Shown: piece by piece, positions 26,690 to 37,124 of the stretch
Layout of the letters: each line of letters begins with the position of its first letter
Position numbering within the stretch: position 1 is the stretch's first letter
Origin: Rhizobium rhizogenes
Lineage (GTDB): Bacteria; Pseudomonadota; Alphaproteobacteria; Rhizobiales; Rhizobiaceae
Length of the DNA: 64,000 nucleotides
Reading direction: 5' to 3'
NCBI RefSeq assembly: GCF_002005205.3
Contig: NZ_CP019701.2
Coordinates: 1,612,001-1,676,000, forward strand
Translations under genes and position numbers: made by a program
Notes under the pieces: generated by a model
What the model saw: only the letters and a program-made list of their open reading frames with translations
Told to the model about the DNA's origin: nothing
The model's database searches: none

Positions 26690-27002
26690 GGTGTTTTCCT
26701 CGATCTCTTGGGCAGAAGGGCCGTCTTCCGCAGCGCGGTCAAAACGGCTTCCGCCCTATTTTGCGGTTTTTCTAGCGCAAACCGCAAGCCCTGTCACTGT
26801 CACCTTCGAGCAAAACAGTACGGTTCGGTACGGTACGCCCGCTCTCCGGCAGGTCATTCGGCCGGGCCCTCATCACAAATGCGCGATTTTCACCGTCTGG
26901 CCGCTGTTTTTCCGCAGAGCGCTGAAACATATCTGTGCAGCGGTCGTATTGGCTATCATAATCGATTTATCGCCGATGCACCCGGCTTTTGTGGAGGTTG
27001 AA
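26690..27002. other. Divergent control region between ilvD and msrP
   Basis: This 313-base gap holds no gene that I can support. A plus-strand open frame runs through it into msrP but has no SD and no similarity to the family. TACGGTTCGGTACGGTACG at 26819-26837 is a short direct repetition of CGGTACGGTACG type. GGAGG at 26992-26996 is the msrP ribosome-binding site. Confidence 0.5.
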
Positions 27003-27944
27003 ATGCCCGCCTATCGTCCGCCCGTGATCGCGGCAAGTGAAATTACACCGAAGAATATCTACCTGTCCCGACGCGGCTTTCTCGGCACGGCGGCGGGGCT
27101 GGCAGCGATCGGGCTTGCCGGCCGCGAAGCGATTGCCGCCCCGCTTTCCGCAAAAGCCAGCGCCTACAAGCTGGATGAGAAGCTCACTCCGCTCGACGCC
27201 GTCACCAGCTACAATAATTTCTACGAATTCGGCGTCGGAAAATCCGACCCCAAGGAAAATTCCGGCAAGTTCAAGCCTGCCCCATGGACGGTGAAGGTGG
27301 ACGGCCTCGTTTCCAGACCGCAGGAATTCGGCATCGAAGACCTGATGAAATATTCTCTTGAGGAGCGCACCTATCGCATGCGCTGTGTCGAGGGCTGGTC
27401 TATGGTCATTCCGTGGATCGGTTTCCCCCTCGCCGCCCTCCTCGACAAGGTGGAGCCGCTCGGCAGCGCGAAATATGTGGCCTTCGAAACCGTGGTGCGG
27501 CCGGAAGAAATGCCGGGCCAGAGCGGCCTGTTCCAGCCTCTCTCCTGGCCTTATGTCGAGGGCCTGCGCCTCGACGAAGCCCGCCACCCGCTGACCATCC
27601 TCGCCGTCGGGCTTTACGGCGAGACCCTGCCGAACCAGAACGGCGCGCCGATCCGGCTGGTCGTGCCGTGGAAATACGGCTTCAAGGGCATCAAATCCAT
27701 CGTGCGGATTTCGCTTGTCGAAAAACAGCCGGAAACGACCTGGAAAAACTCCAATGCCCGCGAATATGGCTTCTATTCCAACGTTAATCCGCATGTGGAT
27801 CATCCACGGTGGAGTCAGGCGACGGAGCAGCGTATCGGCGAAGGTGGCTTCTTCGGCGTGCAGAACCGCCCTACCCTGATGTTCAACGGCTATGATGAGG
27901 TTGCGAGCCTTTATGCCGGCATGGATCTGAAGGCGAATTATTGA
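27003..27944 (+). CDS. msrP: Protein-methionine-sulfoxide reductase, molybdopterin subunit
   Basis: Periplasmic molybdenum enzyme (formerly YedY), 313 aa, that repairs oxidised methionines in envelope proteins. Tat signal SRRGFLG at 22-28; Mo-ligating Cys128 in [11 protein letters not shown]-x-G-F-P-L and the C-terminal block [14 protein letters not shown] are conserved. The ATG follows GGAGGTTGAA. It is followed after 2 bases by msrQ, its membrane electron donor. The longer upstream frame is rejected. Confidence 0.96.
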   Translation: MPAYRPPVIAASEITPKNIYLSRRGFLGTAAGLAAIGLAGREAIAAPLSAKASAYKLDEKLTPLDAVTSYNNFYEFGVGKSDPKENSGKFKPAPWTVKVDGLVSRPQEFGIEDLMKYSLEERTYRMRCVEGWSMVIPWIGFPLAALLDKVEPLGSAKYVAFETVVRPEEMPGQSGLFQPLSWPYVEGLRLDEARHPLTILAVGLYGETLPNQNGAPIRLVVPWKYGFKGIKSIVRISLVEKQPETTWKNSNAREYGFYSNVNPHVDHPRWSQATEQRIGEGGFFGVQNRPTLMFNGYDEVASLYAGMDLKANY

Positions 27945-27946
27945 CC

Positions 27947-28618
27947 ATGGCCTTTGCCCTTCCACTTCCATCGCTGCCGAAGCGTTACCAGCCGGCGGCC
28001 GTCTGGTCGCTTTATGTGATCGGCCTCTGTCCGGGCGTCTGGTATTTCTATCTCGCCGCAACCGGTGGCCTCGGCTTCAACCCGGTCAAGGATTTCGAAC
28101 ACCTGCTCGGCATCTGGGCGCTGCGCTTCCTGTGCCTCGGACTGCTGGTCACACCGCTGCGCGATCTCTTCAACATCAACCTCATCGCTTATCGCCGGGC
28201 GCTGGGGCTGATCGCCTTTTATTACGTGCTGGCGCATTTCACGGTCTATCTGGTGCTGGATCGCGGCCTGATACTGGGCTCCATCGCCGGCGACATCCTG
28301 AAGCGCCCCTATATCATGCTCGGCATGGCCGGGCTGCTCATGCTCATTCCACTGGCGCTCACCTCCAACCGCTGGTCGATCCGCAGGCTCGGCAGCCGCT
28401 GGAACACGCTGCACAAACTCGTCTATCTCGTGCTCATCGTCGGCGTGCTGCATTTCGTGCTGGCGCGAAAGTCGATCACGCTGGAGCCGGTGTTCTATAT
28501 CAGCACGATGGTGGTATTGCTCAGCTATCGGCTGGTGCGGCCGGCGATCATGGCGAGGAAGCGGGCGCGAAAAACACAGTCCTCTACCACAAACATCCGC
28601 CGGCACGTCTCCAACTAA
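27947..28618 (+). CDS. msrQ: Haem-binding membrane subunit of MsrPQ
   Basis: Membrane cytochrome b-type protein of 223 aa (formerly YedZ), with six hydrophobic segments of the ferric-reductase-like transmembrane family. Candidate haem-ligand His residues lie in YYVLAHFTVYL, WNTLHKLVYL and VLHFVLARKS. It passes electrons from the quinone pool (or flavin) to MsrP. The start ATG lies just inside the msrP stop region (TGACCATG), so the two are translationally coupled. Confidence 0.95.
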   Translation: MAFALPLPSLPKRYQPAAVWSLYVIGLCPGVWYFYLAATGGLGFNPVKDFEHLLGIWALRFLCLGLLVTPLRDLFNINLIAYRRALGLIAFYYVLAHFTVYLVLDRGLILGSIAGDILKRPYIMLGMAGLLMLIPLALTSNRWSIRRLGSRWNTLHKLVYLVLIVGVLHFVLARKSITLEPVFYISTMVVLLSYRLVRPAIMARKRARKTQSSTTNIRRHVSN

Positions 28619-28659
28619 ATTGCTAAACTCCGGAATAGACTCAAGGCTCGGAGGATATC

Positions 28660-29469
28660 GTGATCAAGATCGCAGCTGCGCAAAGCATCGTTACGGCCGA
28701 TATCGCGGAAAATGCCGAGACGATAAGACGCCTTATCGAGATGGCGGCAGATCAGGGCGCGCGCCTCGTAAATTTTTGCGAAGGCGCGCTCTCAGGCTAC
28801 GCGAAAGCCCAGCTTGCATCCCCGGACGTCTGGAAATCTTTTGATTGGCGTGCCCTCGAAGCAGAACGCGCGACCATTGCCGAGACCTGCCGGCGACGTC
28901 GCATCTTCGCAGCCATCGGCTGCGCGCACCCGCGGCCCAGTCCCCATGCGCCACATAACAGCCAGTACATTTTCAGTGAAACCGGAGCGTTGATTGAACG
29001 ATATGACAAACGATATCTTTCGCACTCAGAACTGGATGGCTGGTTCACCCCGGGAACTCGGCCAGTTACTTTTGACGTCGATGGATATCGGTTCGGCTGC
29101 CTCACCTGCATCGAAGTCCAGTTTCCTGAATTATTCATGGAATACGAAAGAGCAAATGTCGATGCGGTCCTGTTTTCATCCTACGGCATAAGAAACTTTT
29201 TCCAGATCGCCCTTCGCGCCCACGCAGGCTTCAATTGTATCTGGATTAGCGGTGCGACACCCGCTCAAACCGCTCACGAAGGCCCGGCAGGGATCATCGA
29301 TCCCAATGGTAAGGTCATCGCTCACTGCGCCGCTGAAGCAAGAAACGAGCTGGCTTTAGCAACGCTCGACCGCACTTCGGCCGACTGTGACAGGCCGCTC
29401 AATAAAGCCCGTCCTTGGCGAAGAGCAGCCAGAAGCGGCGCAATTTATAGAGAAAAATTGAGCCAATAG
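28660..29469 (+). CDS. Nitrilase-superfamily carbon-nitrogen hydrolase
   Basis: This 269-aa protein uses a GTG start directly after GGAGGATATC. The nitrilase-fold triad is complete: Glu41 (NFCEGALSGY), Lys117 (RYDKRYLSH) and Cys150 (CLTCIEVQFPEL). The superfamily hydrolyses amides, nitriles or carbamoyl groups; the exact substrate is unknown. The C-terminal half departs from the well-known amidase and omega-amidase subfamilies. Base composition is visibly lower in GC than that of the flanking genes, which hints at recent acquisition. It is convergent with the ribosomal cluster and shares its terminator. Confidence 0.87.
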   Translation: MIKIAAAQSIVTADIAENAETIRRLIEMAADQGARLVNFCEGALSGYAKAQLASPDVWKSFDWRALEAERATIAETCRRRRIFAAIGCAHPRPSPHAPHNSQYIFSETGALIERYDKRYLSHSELDGWFTPGTRPVTFDVDGYRFGCLTCIEVQFPELFMEYERANVDAVLFSSYGIRNFFQIALRAHAGFNCIWISGATPAQTAHEGPAGIIDPNGKVIAHCAAEARNELALATLDRTSADCDRPLNKARPWRRAARSGAIYREKLSQ

Positions 29470-29500
29470 CTCGCAACATGCCAGCGCGACCATGAGCAAA

Positions 29501-29534
29501 CAAAAAAGCCGGGCGATTTCTCGCCCGGCTTTTA
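29501..29534. terminator. Bidirectional terminator between nitrilase gene and rplQ
   Basis: AGCCGGGCGA and TCGCCCGGCT form a perfect 10-bp stem with a TTTC loop (29507-29530). AAAAAA on the left and TTTT on the right give T-runs for both strands. It ends the alpha operon (minus) and the nitrilase gene (plus). Confidence 0.93.
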
Positions 29535-29563
29535 AATTCACGACGCCTGAACGGCGTCAAACC

Positions 29564-29989
29564 TTATGCGGCTTCGGCAGCAGCGGCTTCAGCGGCAACG
29601 CGAGCCTTGTCGGCTGCGCCCTTGGCGTCAACGTCACGCTCGACGAATTCAACAACGGCAAGAGCCGCGTTGTCGCCCTGGCGGAAGCCGGCCTTCATGA
29701 TACGCAGGTAGCCGCCGTTGCGGTTTGCGTAGCGGGCTGCGATCGCGTCGAACAGCTTGCGAACGGCGTCCTGATCCTTGATCTGCGAGATCGCCTGACG
29801 ACGAGCGTGCAGGTCGCCGCGCTTGCCGAGGGTGACGAGCTTCTCAACGATCGGGCGAATTTCCTTCGCCTTCGGAAGCGTGGTTACGATCTGCTCATGG
29901 GTGATGAGCGAAGCAGCCATGTTGGCAAACATTGCCTTGCGGTGGCTGGCGGTTCTATTGAGCTTGCGGCCTGAATTACCGTGGCGCAT
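29564..29989 (-). CDS. rplQ: 50S ribosomal protein L17
   Basis: L17 (141 aa) sits near the peptide exit on the large subunit. It opens [20 protein letters not shown] as in all bacterial L17. The last 20 residues are alanine-rich, a tail longer than the E. coli protein (127 aa) and usual for Rhizobiales. SD AAGGAGAATAGC precedes the ATG. It is the last gene of the alpha operon and ends just before the bidirectional terminator. Confidence 0.99.
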   Translation of the reverse strand: MRHGNSGRKLNRTASHRKAMFANMAASLITHEQIVTTLPKAKEIRPIVEKLVTLGKRGDLHARRQAISQIKDQDAVRKLFDAIAARYANRNGGYLRIMKAGFRQGDNAALAVVEFVERDVDAKGAADKARVAAEAAAAEAA

Positions 29990-30109
29990 TGCTATTCTCC
30001 TTCTTCGCAGGTTCCTTCTCTAAGGCCTGCCGTTTCCTGGCACATGCAGGTGACTTACCTGCTGTTTGACGGGGAAAGGCAGTCTTTAAGGGGTCTGCCT
30101 TTTTGATTG

Positions 30110-31120
30110 TTAGTACTGGTCTTCGTAACGCTTCGCGAGATCTTCGATGTTCTCTGGCGGCCATGCCGGCACTTCCATGCCGAGGTGCAGACCCATGGAA
30201 GCGAGAACTTCCTTGATTTCGTTCAGCGACTTGCGACCAAAGTTCGGCGTGCGGAGCATTTCGGCTTCGGTCTTCTGGATCAGGTCGCCGATATAAACGA
30301 TGTTGTCGTTCTTCAGGCAGTTTGCCGAACGAACGGACAGTTCGAGCTCGTCGACCTTCTTGAGAAGCGCCGGGTTGAACGCGAGTTCGGTAACCGATTC
30401 TTCTTCTGCTTCCTTCTGCGGCTCGTCGAAGTTGACGAAGACGCCCAGCTGGTCCTGAAGAATGCGAGCGGCGAAGGCAACGGCATCTTCGCCGGAAACC
30501 GAACCGTTGGTCTCGATCGTCATGATCAGCTTGTCATAGTCGAGAACCTGGCCTTCACGGGTGTTTTCCACCTTGTAGGACACTTTCTTGACCGGAGAAT
30601 AGAGGCTGTCCACCGGAATGAGGCCGATCGGGGCATCTTCCGCGCGGTTGCGCTCAGCCGGTACGTAACCCTTGCCGTTGTTGACGGTGAATTCCATGCG
30701 GATTTCAGCGCCATCGTCGAGCGTGCAGATCACGTGGTCGGGGTTCAGAATCTCAATGTCGCCAACCGTCTGGATGTCACCAGCGGTCACGGCACCCGGA
30801 CCCTGCTTGCGCACGACCATGCGCTTGGAATCATCGCCGTCCATCTTGATGGCGATTTCCTTGATGTTGAGCACGATATCCGTCACATCTTCCCGAACGC
30901 CGGGGATGGAGGAGAATTCGTGCAGGACACCGTCGATCTGCACGGCCGTTACAGCGGCGCCACGCAGAGAAGACAACAGAACGCGACGCAGCGCGTTGCC
31001 GAGGGTAAGACCGAAACCACGCTCCAGCGGCTCGGCAACCAGCGTTGCCTTGGTGCGGCTGGACGAGGTGAACTCGACCTTGTTCGGCTTGATAAGTTCC
31101 TGCCAGTTCTTCTGAATCAT
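30110..31120 (-). CDS. rpoA: RNA polymerase alpha subunit
   Basis: The 336-aa alpha subunit nucleates RNA polymerase assembly. The N-terminal dimerisation domain (about 1-235) has [18 protein letters not shown]. The C-terminal domain (about 255-325) has [14 protein letters not shown] and [14 protein letters not shown] for UP-element and activator contact. A 119-base spacer separates it from rplQ and a 195-base spacer with a hairpin separates it from rpsK. Confidence 0.99.
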   Translation of the reverse strand: MIQKNWQELIKPNKVEFTSSSRTKATLVAEPLERGFGLTLGNALRRVLLSSLRGAAVTAVQIDGVLHEFSSIPGVREDVTDIVLNIKEIAIKMDGDDSKRMVVRKQGPGAVTAGDIQTVGDIEILNPDHVICTLDDGAEIRMEFTVNNGKGYVPAERNRAEDAPIGLIPVDSLYSPVKKVSYKVENTREGQVLDYDKLIMTIETNGSVSGEDAVAFAARILQDQLGVFVNFDEPQKEAEEESVTELAFNPALLKKVDELELSVRSANCLKNDNIVYIGDLIQKTEAEMLRTPNFGRKSLNEIKEVLASMGLHLGMEVPAWPPENIEDLAKRYEDQY

Positions 31121-31266
31121 CTTTAAACCTTCCGTTCGCCGCCACCATCCAATCGTGACGGACCGAGCATGAAAACACCGAGAGGAACCTAATTCAGCGG
31201 TTCATCAGTGGGTTCTTGAGCGCAAGTCCGTCGATCGAAATCGACGCGCACACGCCAGATACGCGA

Positions 31267-31299
31267 AAATTCCGCCAGACCGAAGGAAAGGCGGAATTT
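31267..31299 (-). promoter_or_regulatory. Hairpin in the rpsK-rpoA spacer
   Basis: AAATTCCGCC and GGCGGAATTT are perfect 10-base arms with a 13-base loop, 17 bases after the rpsK stop. Possible processing or attenuation site that tunes rpoA relative to ribosomal proteins. Confidence 0.55.
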
Positions 31300-31315
31300 C
31301 CGAACCACGGTCGCG

Positions 31316-31705
31316 TCAGACGCGGCGCTTCTTGCGCGGACGGCAACCGTTGTGCGGGATCGGCGTCACGTCGCGAATGGAAGTGATCATGAAACCGGCA
31401 GCCTGCAGGGCGCGAAGTGCCGATTCACGGCCGGAACCCGGACCGCAAACTTCAACTTCAAGCGACTTCATGCCATGTTCCTGAGCCTTCTTCGCGCAAT
31501 CTTCAGCAGCGATCTGGGCAGCGAACGGGGTCGACTTGCGCGAACCCTTGAAGCCCTTGGCACCAGCAGACGACCAGGCAATGGCGTTGCCCTGTGCGTC
31601 GGTGATGGTGATCATCGTGTTGTTGAAGGTCGAGTTGACGTGCGCGACGCCCGACGTGATGTTTTTGCGTTCGCGACGACGGACGCGTGCGGCTTCCTTG
31701 GCCAT
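31316..31705 (-). CDS. rpsK: 30S ribosomal protein S11
   Basis: S11 (129 aa) is part of the 30S platform, close to the mRNA exit. It has the typical core [22 protein letters not shown] segment (here [19 protein letters not shown]) and the conserved C-terminus [18 protein letters not shown]. Alpha operon, second gene, 137 bases after rpsM. Confidence 0.99.
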   Translation of the reverse strand: MAKEAARVRRRERKNITSGVAHVNSTFNNTMITITDAQGNAIAWSSAGAKGFKGSRKSTPFAAQIAAEDCAKKAQEHGMKSLEVEVCGPGSGRESALRALQAAGFMITSIRDVTPIPHNGCRPRKKRRV

Positions 31706-31794
31706 TTTATACCTTTCATTGATCTCTTCACCGCCGTAACACCAGCGGCTACACCGGCTATCAGCTCCACTGGAGCCTCACGCCAAACTCAGAA

Positions 31795-31819
31795 AGGCTG
31801 GCGCGGACTGCACCAGCCT
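31795..31819 (-). promoter_or_regulatory. Hairpin in the rpsM-rpsK spacer
   Basis: AGGCTGG and CCAGCCT pair perfectly around an 11-base loop and are followed on the minus strand by TTTCTGAG. It starts 23 bases after the rpsM stop. Weak terminator or processing site. Confidence 0.45.
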
Positions 31820-31842
31820 CCCCTTTCCGGAGAACCGGAAAA

Positions 31843-32211
31843 TTACTTCTTCTTACCAGCGATAGCCTTCGCCGGACCCTTGCGGGTGCGGGCGTTGGTG
31901 TGCGTGCGCTGACCGCGGACCGGAAGGCCACGGCGGTGACGCAGGCCGCGGTAGCAGCCAAGGTCCATCAGACGCTTGATGTTCATCGACGTCTCACGAC
32001 GCAGGTCGCCTTCGACCTGATAGTCGCGGTCAATGGCTTCGCGGATCTGAAGAACTTCAGCATCCGTCAGCTGATGAACGCGCTTGTCAGCCGGCAGGCC
32101 GACCTTGTCCATGATTTCCTGCGCGAATTTCGGACCGATCCCGTGAATGTAGGTCAGCGCAATAACAACGCGCTTCGCAGTCGGGATATTGACGCCAGCG
32201 ATACGTGCCAC
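31843..32211 (-). CDS. rpsM: 30S ribosomal protein S13 (GTG start)
   Basis: S13 (122 aa) lies in the head of the 30S subunit and touches S19 and P-site tRNA through its basic tail ([12 protein letters not shown]). Translation is set at the GTG at 32211, preceded by AAGGAGAAGAGAC and giving the universal opening [10 protein letters not shown]; the ATG far upstream adds 41 unconserved residues. First gene of the alpha operon. Confidence 0.98.
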   Translation of the reverse strand: MARIAGVNIPTAKRVVIALTYIHGIGPKFAQEIMDKVGLPADKRVHQLTDAEVLQIREAIDRDYQVEGDLRRETSMNIKRLMDLGCYRGLRHRRGLPVRGQRTHTNARTRKGPAKAIAGKKK

Positions 32212-32514
32212 GTCTCTTCTCCTTGGTTCCAGTTGCCATCCGGCAAGTGGTGATTCCATTCGAGCGGCCGACAAGACCGCCAGTTCAAATTGGTGTCCGT
32301 GACAAGTCAAAACGACCGAACCCGGATTTCCCATCCCTCAGGGAAATCCGCGCCAGTCGCTTGGGATGTCGCGAGTTGGCGCGGTGTTTAACGGAATCAG
32401 CGCAAAAAAGCAACCGGCTCCGCCAAGATTCTTTTGCGATCCAGAGGATCTGCCGCCATGCCAAAGCGGGATACGGGCAAGAACGCAACAGCCCTCGCCC
32501 ATCCGCTCCGTCGA
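32212..32514. other. adk-rpsM spacer, alpha operon control region
   Basis: A 303-base gap between adk and rpsM with no gene. It should hold the alpha-operon promoter or an attenuator, but I see no clear -35/-10 pair. It is the longest gap within the spc-alpha block apart from secY-rplO. Confidence 0.5.
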
Positions 32515-33105
32515 TCAGGCGGAGGCTTTCTCGAGAACGCGCTCGATCGCCTCGGTCACGGCATCGACATCCGCCATGCCGTCAAGCGTTACAAGCTCGC
32601 CCTGCTCGCTGTAATAGCTGGACAGCGGAGCGGTCTTTTCGCGATATTCCGTGAGGCGTTTGCGGAAAGCTTCCGGATTATCATCAGAACGGACAGTGCC
32701 GCCGGCGGCGACGGTTTCTGCCACGCGGTTTTCGATTCGGCGAATCAACGCCTCCTCGTCCACCTTCAGTTCGATGACGGCATCAAGGACCAGATTCTTC
32801 TTGCGCATGTTCTCTGCAAGCGCCTTCGCCTGCGGAACGGTGCGCGGATAGCCGTCCAGAATAAAGCCCTTGGCACAGTCCGGTGCTTCGATACGCTCGG
32901 AAACGATCTGATTGACGATATCGTCGGAAACCAGCCCGCCGGCGTCCATGACGGCCTTGGCGCGCTTGCCGATTTCGGTGCCCGCGCTGACCGCAGCGCG
33001 CAGCATGTCACCGGTGGAAAGCTGCGGGATCCCGTACTTGTCAGTCAGCCGCTTGGCCTGGGTTCCCTTGCCCGCACCCGGCGGACCCAAAAATATCAGT
33101 CTCAT
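32515..33105 (-). CDS. adk: Adenylate kinase, short form
   Basis: Adk (196 aa) interconverts ATP + AMP and 2 ADP. P-loop [10 protein letters not shown] at 7-16, STGDMLR for AMP binding, and DGYPRT. The LID is the short type: after [13 protein letters not shown] there is no zinc-finger-like insertion, as in other alphaproteobacteria. Its ATG overlaps the secY stop by 4 bases, so it is co-translated with secY. Confidence 0.98.
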   Translation of the reverse strand: MRLIFLGPPGAGKGTQAKRLTDKYGIPQLSTGDMLRAAVSAGTEIGKRAKAVMDAGGLVSDDIVNQIVSERIEAPDCAKGFILDGYPRTVPQAKALAENMRKKNLVLDAVIELKVDEEALIRRIENRVAETVAAGGTVRSDDNPEAFRKRLTEYREKTAPLSSYYSEQGELVTLDGMADVDAVTEAIERVLEKASA

Positions 33106-34442
33106 CGTCCCCTCTTTCCTCCACGCAGCTTCGACTTCTTGATCAGCCCTTCATATTGCTGCGCAATCAGGTGACCCTGAATCTGCGCAACCGTGTCAAG
33201 AGTTACACTGACAACGATCAAAAGCGAAGTACCACCAAGGGCTAATGGAATGCCCGTGCGTGCGATAAGTGTCTCAGGAAGGATACACACGAAGACCAGA
33301 TAAATCGCGCCGACAACCGTGATACGGGTCAGGACGTAATCGATGTACTCCGCGGTGCGTTCGCCCGGACGAATGCCCGGAATGAAGCCGCCATGCTTCT
33401 TGAGGTTATCGGCCGTGTCCTTCGGATTGAAGACGATAGCCGTGTAGAAAAACGCGAAGAACGCGATCAGCAGACCGTAGAGCGCCATGAACAGCGGCTG
33501 TCCGTGCTGCAGCGACGCGATGATCGATGTCGCCCAGGCCGGCAGGTTGGTGTTGCCGGCAAAACCCGCAGCCGTTGCCGGCAGCAGCAGCAGCGACGAT
33601 GCGAAGATCGCGGGAATGACGCCGGCCGTGTTGAGCTTCAGCGGCAGATGCGAGGTATCGCCCTGGAACATCCGGTTGCCAACCTGTCGCTTCGGATATT
33701 GGATCAACAGGCGGCGCTGGGCGCGCTCCACGAAAACGATGAGCGCGATGACGCCGATGGCGACCACGACAACCGTCAGGATGAGCGGCGTCGAAAGCGC
33801 ACCGGTGCGGCCGAGTTCCAGCGTACCGGCCAGCGCCTTGGGCAGGCCCGCGGCAATACCAGCGAAGATGATCAGCGAAATACCGTTGCCGATACCACGC
33901 GAGGTGATCTGCTCGCCGAGCCACATCAGGAACATCGTGCCGCCGAGCAGCGTGATGACCGTGGAGATGCGGAAGAACCAGCCCGGATCGACCACGAGAC
34001 CGTTGCCGCTTTCGAGGCCGACCGCAATGCCATAGGCCTGCAGCGTGCCGAGCAGCACCGTGCCGTAACGGGTGTACTGATTGATGATCTTGCGTCCGGC
34101 TTCGCCTTCCTTCTTCAACGCTTCGAGCGAGGGCACGACCGAGGTCATGAGCTGCACGATGATCGAAGCGGAGATGTAAGGCATGATGCCGAGCGCGAAG
34201 ATCGCCATGCGCTCGACGGCGCCACCCGCAAACATGTTGAAAAGACCGAGAATACCGTTGGCCTGGCCCTGGAAGGCCTGCGCATAGGCTTCGGGGTTCA
34301 GGCCCGGAAGCGGAATATGGGTGCCGAGACGGTAGACGAGAAGTGCGGCAAGAGTAAACCAGAGACGCTTTTTCAGATCCTCCGCCTTAGCGAAGGTCGA
34401 AAAATTCAGGTTCGAAGCCAGTTGTTCCGCTGCTGAAGCCAT
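33102..34442 (-). CDS. secY: Protein translocase channel subunit SecY
   Basis: SecY (446 aa) forms the protein-conducting channel of the inner membrane with SecE and SecG. Ten hydrophobic segments; the opening [31 protein letters not shown], plug region, and the cytosolic loop [12 protein letters not shown] are recognisable. It is preceded by a 328-base gap to rplO and overlaps adk at its end. SecE, its partner, is at 63647-63847. Confidence 0.99.
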   Translation of the reverse strand: MASAAEQLASNLNFSTFAKAEDLKKRLWFTLAALLVYRLGTHIPLPGLNPEAYAQAFQGQANGILGLFNMFAGGAVERMAIFALGIMPYISASIIVQLMTSVVPSLEALKKEGEAGRKIINQYTRYGTVLLGTLQAYGIAVGLESGNGLVVDPGWFFRISTVITLLGGTMFLMWLGEQITSRGIGNGISLIIFAGIAAGLPKALAGTLELGRTGALSTPLILTVVVVAIGVIALIVFVERAQRRLLIQYPKRQVGNRMFQGDTSHLPLKLNTAGVIPAIFASSLLLLPATAAGFAGNTNLPAWATSIIASLQHGQPLFMALYGLLIAFFAFFYTAIVFNPKDTADNLKKHGGFIPGIRPGERTAEYIDYVLTRITVVGAIYLVFVCILPETLIARTGIPLALGGTSLLIVVSVTLDTVAQIQGHLIAQQYEGLIKKSKLRGGKRGR

Positions 34443-34770
34443 AAATTTCTCCGAATGACCCTTGCCAGCCAGCGCAACCGGCCGATGCGGAAAGGTCTAA
34501 AAGATACTGGTCAAAACCGGGCTTCGGACAAATGCGGCTCTGAGCCGCCATCATGCCTCACCCTGTTTTTTATGTCCTATCCCCTCCCCTACGGAAGTTC
34601 AAGAACTGTGAGGCTCTCCCTGCAGCACTTTCTGCCGCAAGCGGGGCCTTGGAAGCACACCGCGAAGAGATCGCCCTGATGCTCTATAAATCGATTTAGG
34701 TCGAAAGCACCAGTGGCCAGGGAGCGCAAACGCCCGGAGCGACGAGCCCCGGGCGTCTGAAGTCTATATA
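34443..34770 (-). other. rplO-secY spacer with terminator-like hairpin
   Basis: This 328-base gap has no gene. Just after the rplO stop, ACGCCCGG (34730-34737) and CCGGGCGT (34749-34756) form an 8-bp stem followed on the minus strand by TTTG. The rest is unremarkable apart from a C-rich tract near 34571-34585. The hairpin suggests partial termination after rplO, so secY-adk may have its own promoter here. Confidence 0.6.
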
Positions 34771-35250
34771 TTACTCGGAGGCTTCTGCTGCAACTGCGAG
34801 AAGCTTGATCGAGCCGCCAGCCTTTTCGATCTTTTCGATTGCAGGCTTGGAAGCACCGGCAACTTCGAAAGCGACCTTTGCCTTCAGCTCGCCGTCGGCG
34901 AGAATGCGTACACCGTCCTTGGCGCGGCGGATAACGCCGGCAGCCTTGAGGGCAGCGGCATCGATCGTTGCGGAAGCGTCAAGCTTCTTGGCGTCGATGG
35001 CGGTCTGAATGCGGCCGAGCGATACGACAACATATTCGGAAGCGAAGATGTTGTTGAAACCGCGCTTCGGCAGACGACGGTAGATGGGCATCTGACCGCC
35101 TTCGAAGCCGTTGATGGCGACGCCCGAACGAGCCTTCTGACCCTTCACACCGCGACCACCGGTCTTGCCCTTGCCGGAACCGATACCGCGACCAACGCGG
35201 ATACGGTCCTTGGAGGCGCCTTCGTTGTCTCTGATTTCATTGAGTTTCAT
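34771..35250 (-). CDS. rplO: 50S ribosomal protein L15
   Basis: L15 (159 aa) is a late-assembly protein of the large subunit. The glycine-rich N-terminus [19 protein letters not shown] is diagnostic, with the globular C-terminal half following. It is in the spc operon, 16 bases after rpmD, and is followed by a hairpin and long gap. Confidence 0.99.
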   Translation of the reverse strand: MKLNEIRDNEGASKDRIRVGRGIGSGKGKTGGRGVKGQKARSGVAINGFEGGQMPIYRRLPKRGFNNIFASEYVVVSLGRIQTAIDAKKLDASATIDAAALKAAGVIRRAKDGVRILADGELKAKVAFEVAGASKPAIEKIEKAGGSIKLLAVAAEASE

Positions 35251-35266
35251 GATAGGTTACTCCGTC

Positions 35267-35473
35267 TCACTTCTCGTCAACGACGCGAACGAGATGCTGG
35301 ACCGCACGGATCATGCCGCGAACCGCCGGAGTGTCTTCCAGGGTGCGCTGACGATGCATCTTGTTGAGACCCAGACCGACCAGCGTCTGACGCTGGATTG
35401 CCGGGCGGCGAATGGGGCTGCCGATCTGCTCGACCGTAACAGTCTTCTTGGCTTCAGTAGTCTTCTTGGCCAT
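35267..35473 (-). CDS. rpmD: 50S ribosomal protein L30
   Basis: L30 (68 aa) is somewhat longer than E. coli L30 (59 aa) owing to an N-terminal [11 protein letters not shown] extension. Core [27 protein letters not shown] is typical. It lies 11 bases after rpsE in the spc operon. Confidence 0.98.
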   Translation of the reverse strand: MAKKTTEAKKTVTVEQIGSPIRRPAIQRQTLVGLGLNKMHRQRTLEDTPAVRGMIRAVQHLVRVVDEK

Positions 35474-35484
35474 GATCCAGCTCC

Positions 35485-36054
35485 TTATTCTTCAGAAGCG
35501 TTGCCGGAAGCGGCACGACGAGCCTGAAGGGTCGCAAACTTCAGACCGCGCTGTGCAGCGATGTCCTTCGGATGAACCTGATGCTTCAGAGCGTCGAACG
35601 TGGCGCGAACCATGTTGTACGGGTTCGAGGAACCGGTCGACTTGGCAACGACGTCATGAACGCCGAGCGTTTCGAAAACGGCGCGCATCGGACCACCGGC
35701 GATGATACCGGTACCGGCCTTGGCCGAACGCAGCAGAACCTTGCCTGCGCCGTGACGGCCGTTGACGTCGTGGTGCAGCGTGCGACCATCGCGCAGCGGA
35801 ACGAAGATCAGATCGCGCTTTGCGCTTTCAGTTGCCTTGCGGATCGCTTCCGGAACTTCACGAGCCTTGCCGTGACCGAAGCCAACGCGGCCCTTCTGGT
35901 CGCCAACGACGACGAGAGCGGCGAAACCGAAACGACGGCCGCCCTTAACAACCTTTGCAACGCGGTTGATCGCGACCAGCTTGTCGACGAATTCGCTATC
36001 GCGCTCTTCGCGGTTCTGGCGATCTTCGCGAGAACCTCTTTTATCCTGTGCCAT
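35485..36054 (-). CDS. rpsE: 30S ribosomal protein S5
   Basis: S5 (189 aa) helps decoding accuracy and mRNA unwinding. The double-strand-RNA-binding fold [20 protein letters not shown] is followed by [18 protein letters not shown]. The N-terminus is rich in R/E/D ([15 protein letters not shown]), longer than in E. coli (167 aa). SD AAGGACA. Spc operon. Confidence 0.99.
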   Translation of the reverse strand: MAQDKRGSREDRQNREERDSEFVDKLVAINRVAKVVKGGRRFGFAALVVVGDQKGRVGFGHGKAREVPEAIRKATESAKRDLIFVPLRDGRTLHHDVNGRHGAGKVLLRSAKAGTGIIAGGPMRAVFETLGVHDVVAKSTGSSNPYNMVRATFDALKHQVHPKDIAAQRGLKFATLQARRAASGNASEE

Positions 36055-36173
36055 TGTCCTTGTCCTTTTTCTTTTGCGGGTGGAACGGCAAACGAAAAGA
36101 CCAGCGGCCTCGATAAAGAGATCCGCATGGTCCGGTGAAATTCCGCCCGGATCGATGCCCGGGCGGAAAAAGA

Positions 36174-36536
36174 TCAGAAGTTCAGACCGCCTTCGCGGGC
36201 AGCGTCTGCCAAGGCCTTGACGCGGCCGTGATAGATGAACGCGCCACGATCGAATACGACATCCTTGACGCCAGCCTTGACGCCACGCTCGGCAACCAGC
36301 TTGCCGACAACAGCTGCTGCTGCAACGTCGGCGCCAGTCTTGAGCGAGCCGCGCAGATCGGCTTCGAGCGTGGAGGCAGACGCAAGCGTCTTGCCAGCAA
36401 CGTCATCGATGATCTGGGCGTAGATGTTCTTCGACGAGCGATGAACCGACAGGCGCGGGCGGCCGTTGGCAACCGCCTTGATCTGGCGGCGCACACGGCT
36501 CGCGCGACGTGCAAGTGCTTCTTTCCTGCTAGCCAT
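36174..36536 (-). CDS. rplR: 50S ribosomal protein L18
   Basis: L18 (120 aa) binds 5S rRNA. Basic N-terminus [20 protein letters not shown] and the conserved [24 protein letters not shown] end are typical. It is 12 bases after rplF in the spc operon and 119 bases before rpsE. Confidence 0.99.
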   Translation of the reverse strand: MASRKEALARRASRVRRQIKAVANGRPRLSVHRSSKNIYAQIIDDVAGKTLASASTLEADLRGSLKTGADVAAAAVVGKLVAERGVKAGVKDVVFDRGAFIYHGRVKALADAAREGGLNF

Positions 36537-36548
36537 TTCGCGTGATCC

Positions 36549-37082
36549 TTACTTCTTCTTGCCTTCTTTGCGGACAATACGCTCTTCAGCGTACTTCACG
36601 CCCTTGCCCTTGTAGGGCTCGGGACCGCGGTATTCGCGGATTTCCGCGGCTACCTGGCCAACCTGCTGCTTGTTGATGCCGGAAACGATGATTTCCGTCG
36701 GCTTCGGAACGGCAATGGTGATGCCGACCGGCGGCTCATAAACCACGTCGTGGGAAAAGCCGAGAGCCAGCTGCAGGTTCTTGCCCTGCATGGCGGCACG
36801 GTAACCAACGCCGTTGATTTCGAGCTTGCGCTCATAGCCGTCCTTAACACCCTTGAAGATGTTCTCGATCATCGTGCGGGACATGCCCCACTTCGAGCGA
36901 GCTTCCTTGGTGCCGTTAGCCGGCGTTACGGAAACGCCGTTATCTTCGAGCTTCAGCTGAATGTCGTCGTTAGCGACGAAAAACAGTTCACCCTTCGGGC
37001 CCTTCGCAGTGACCTTCTGGCCGTCGACATTGGCCGTCACACCTGCGGGAACCGGAACGGGCTTTTTACCGATACGAGACAT
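36549..37082 (-). CDS. rplF: 50S ribosomal protein L6
   Basis: L6 (177 aa) lies near the sarcin-ricin loop. The opening [15 protein letters not shown] and the C-terminal motif [15 protein letters not shown] are universal. Spc operon between rpsH and rplR. Confidence 0.99.
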   Translation of the reverse strand: MSRIGKKPVPVPAGVTANVDGQKVTAKGPKGELFFVANDDIQLKLEDNGVSVTPANGTKEARSKWGMSRTMIENIFKGVKDGYERKLEINGVGYRAAMQGKNLQLALGFSHDVVYEPPVGITIAVPKPTEIIVSGINKQQVGQVAAEIREYRGPEPYKGKGVKYAEERIVRKEGKKK

Positions 37083-37124
37083 TATTCAATCCTGTCTGTT
37101 CGTTATGGAGATCCTGCTCGGGCC

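Noticed and set aside
26688..27002. N-terminal extension of msrP by 105 codons
   Set aside because: The Tat signal and SD (GGAGG) place the start at 27003; the extension is not in the family and covers the promoter region.
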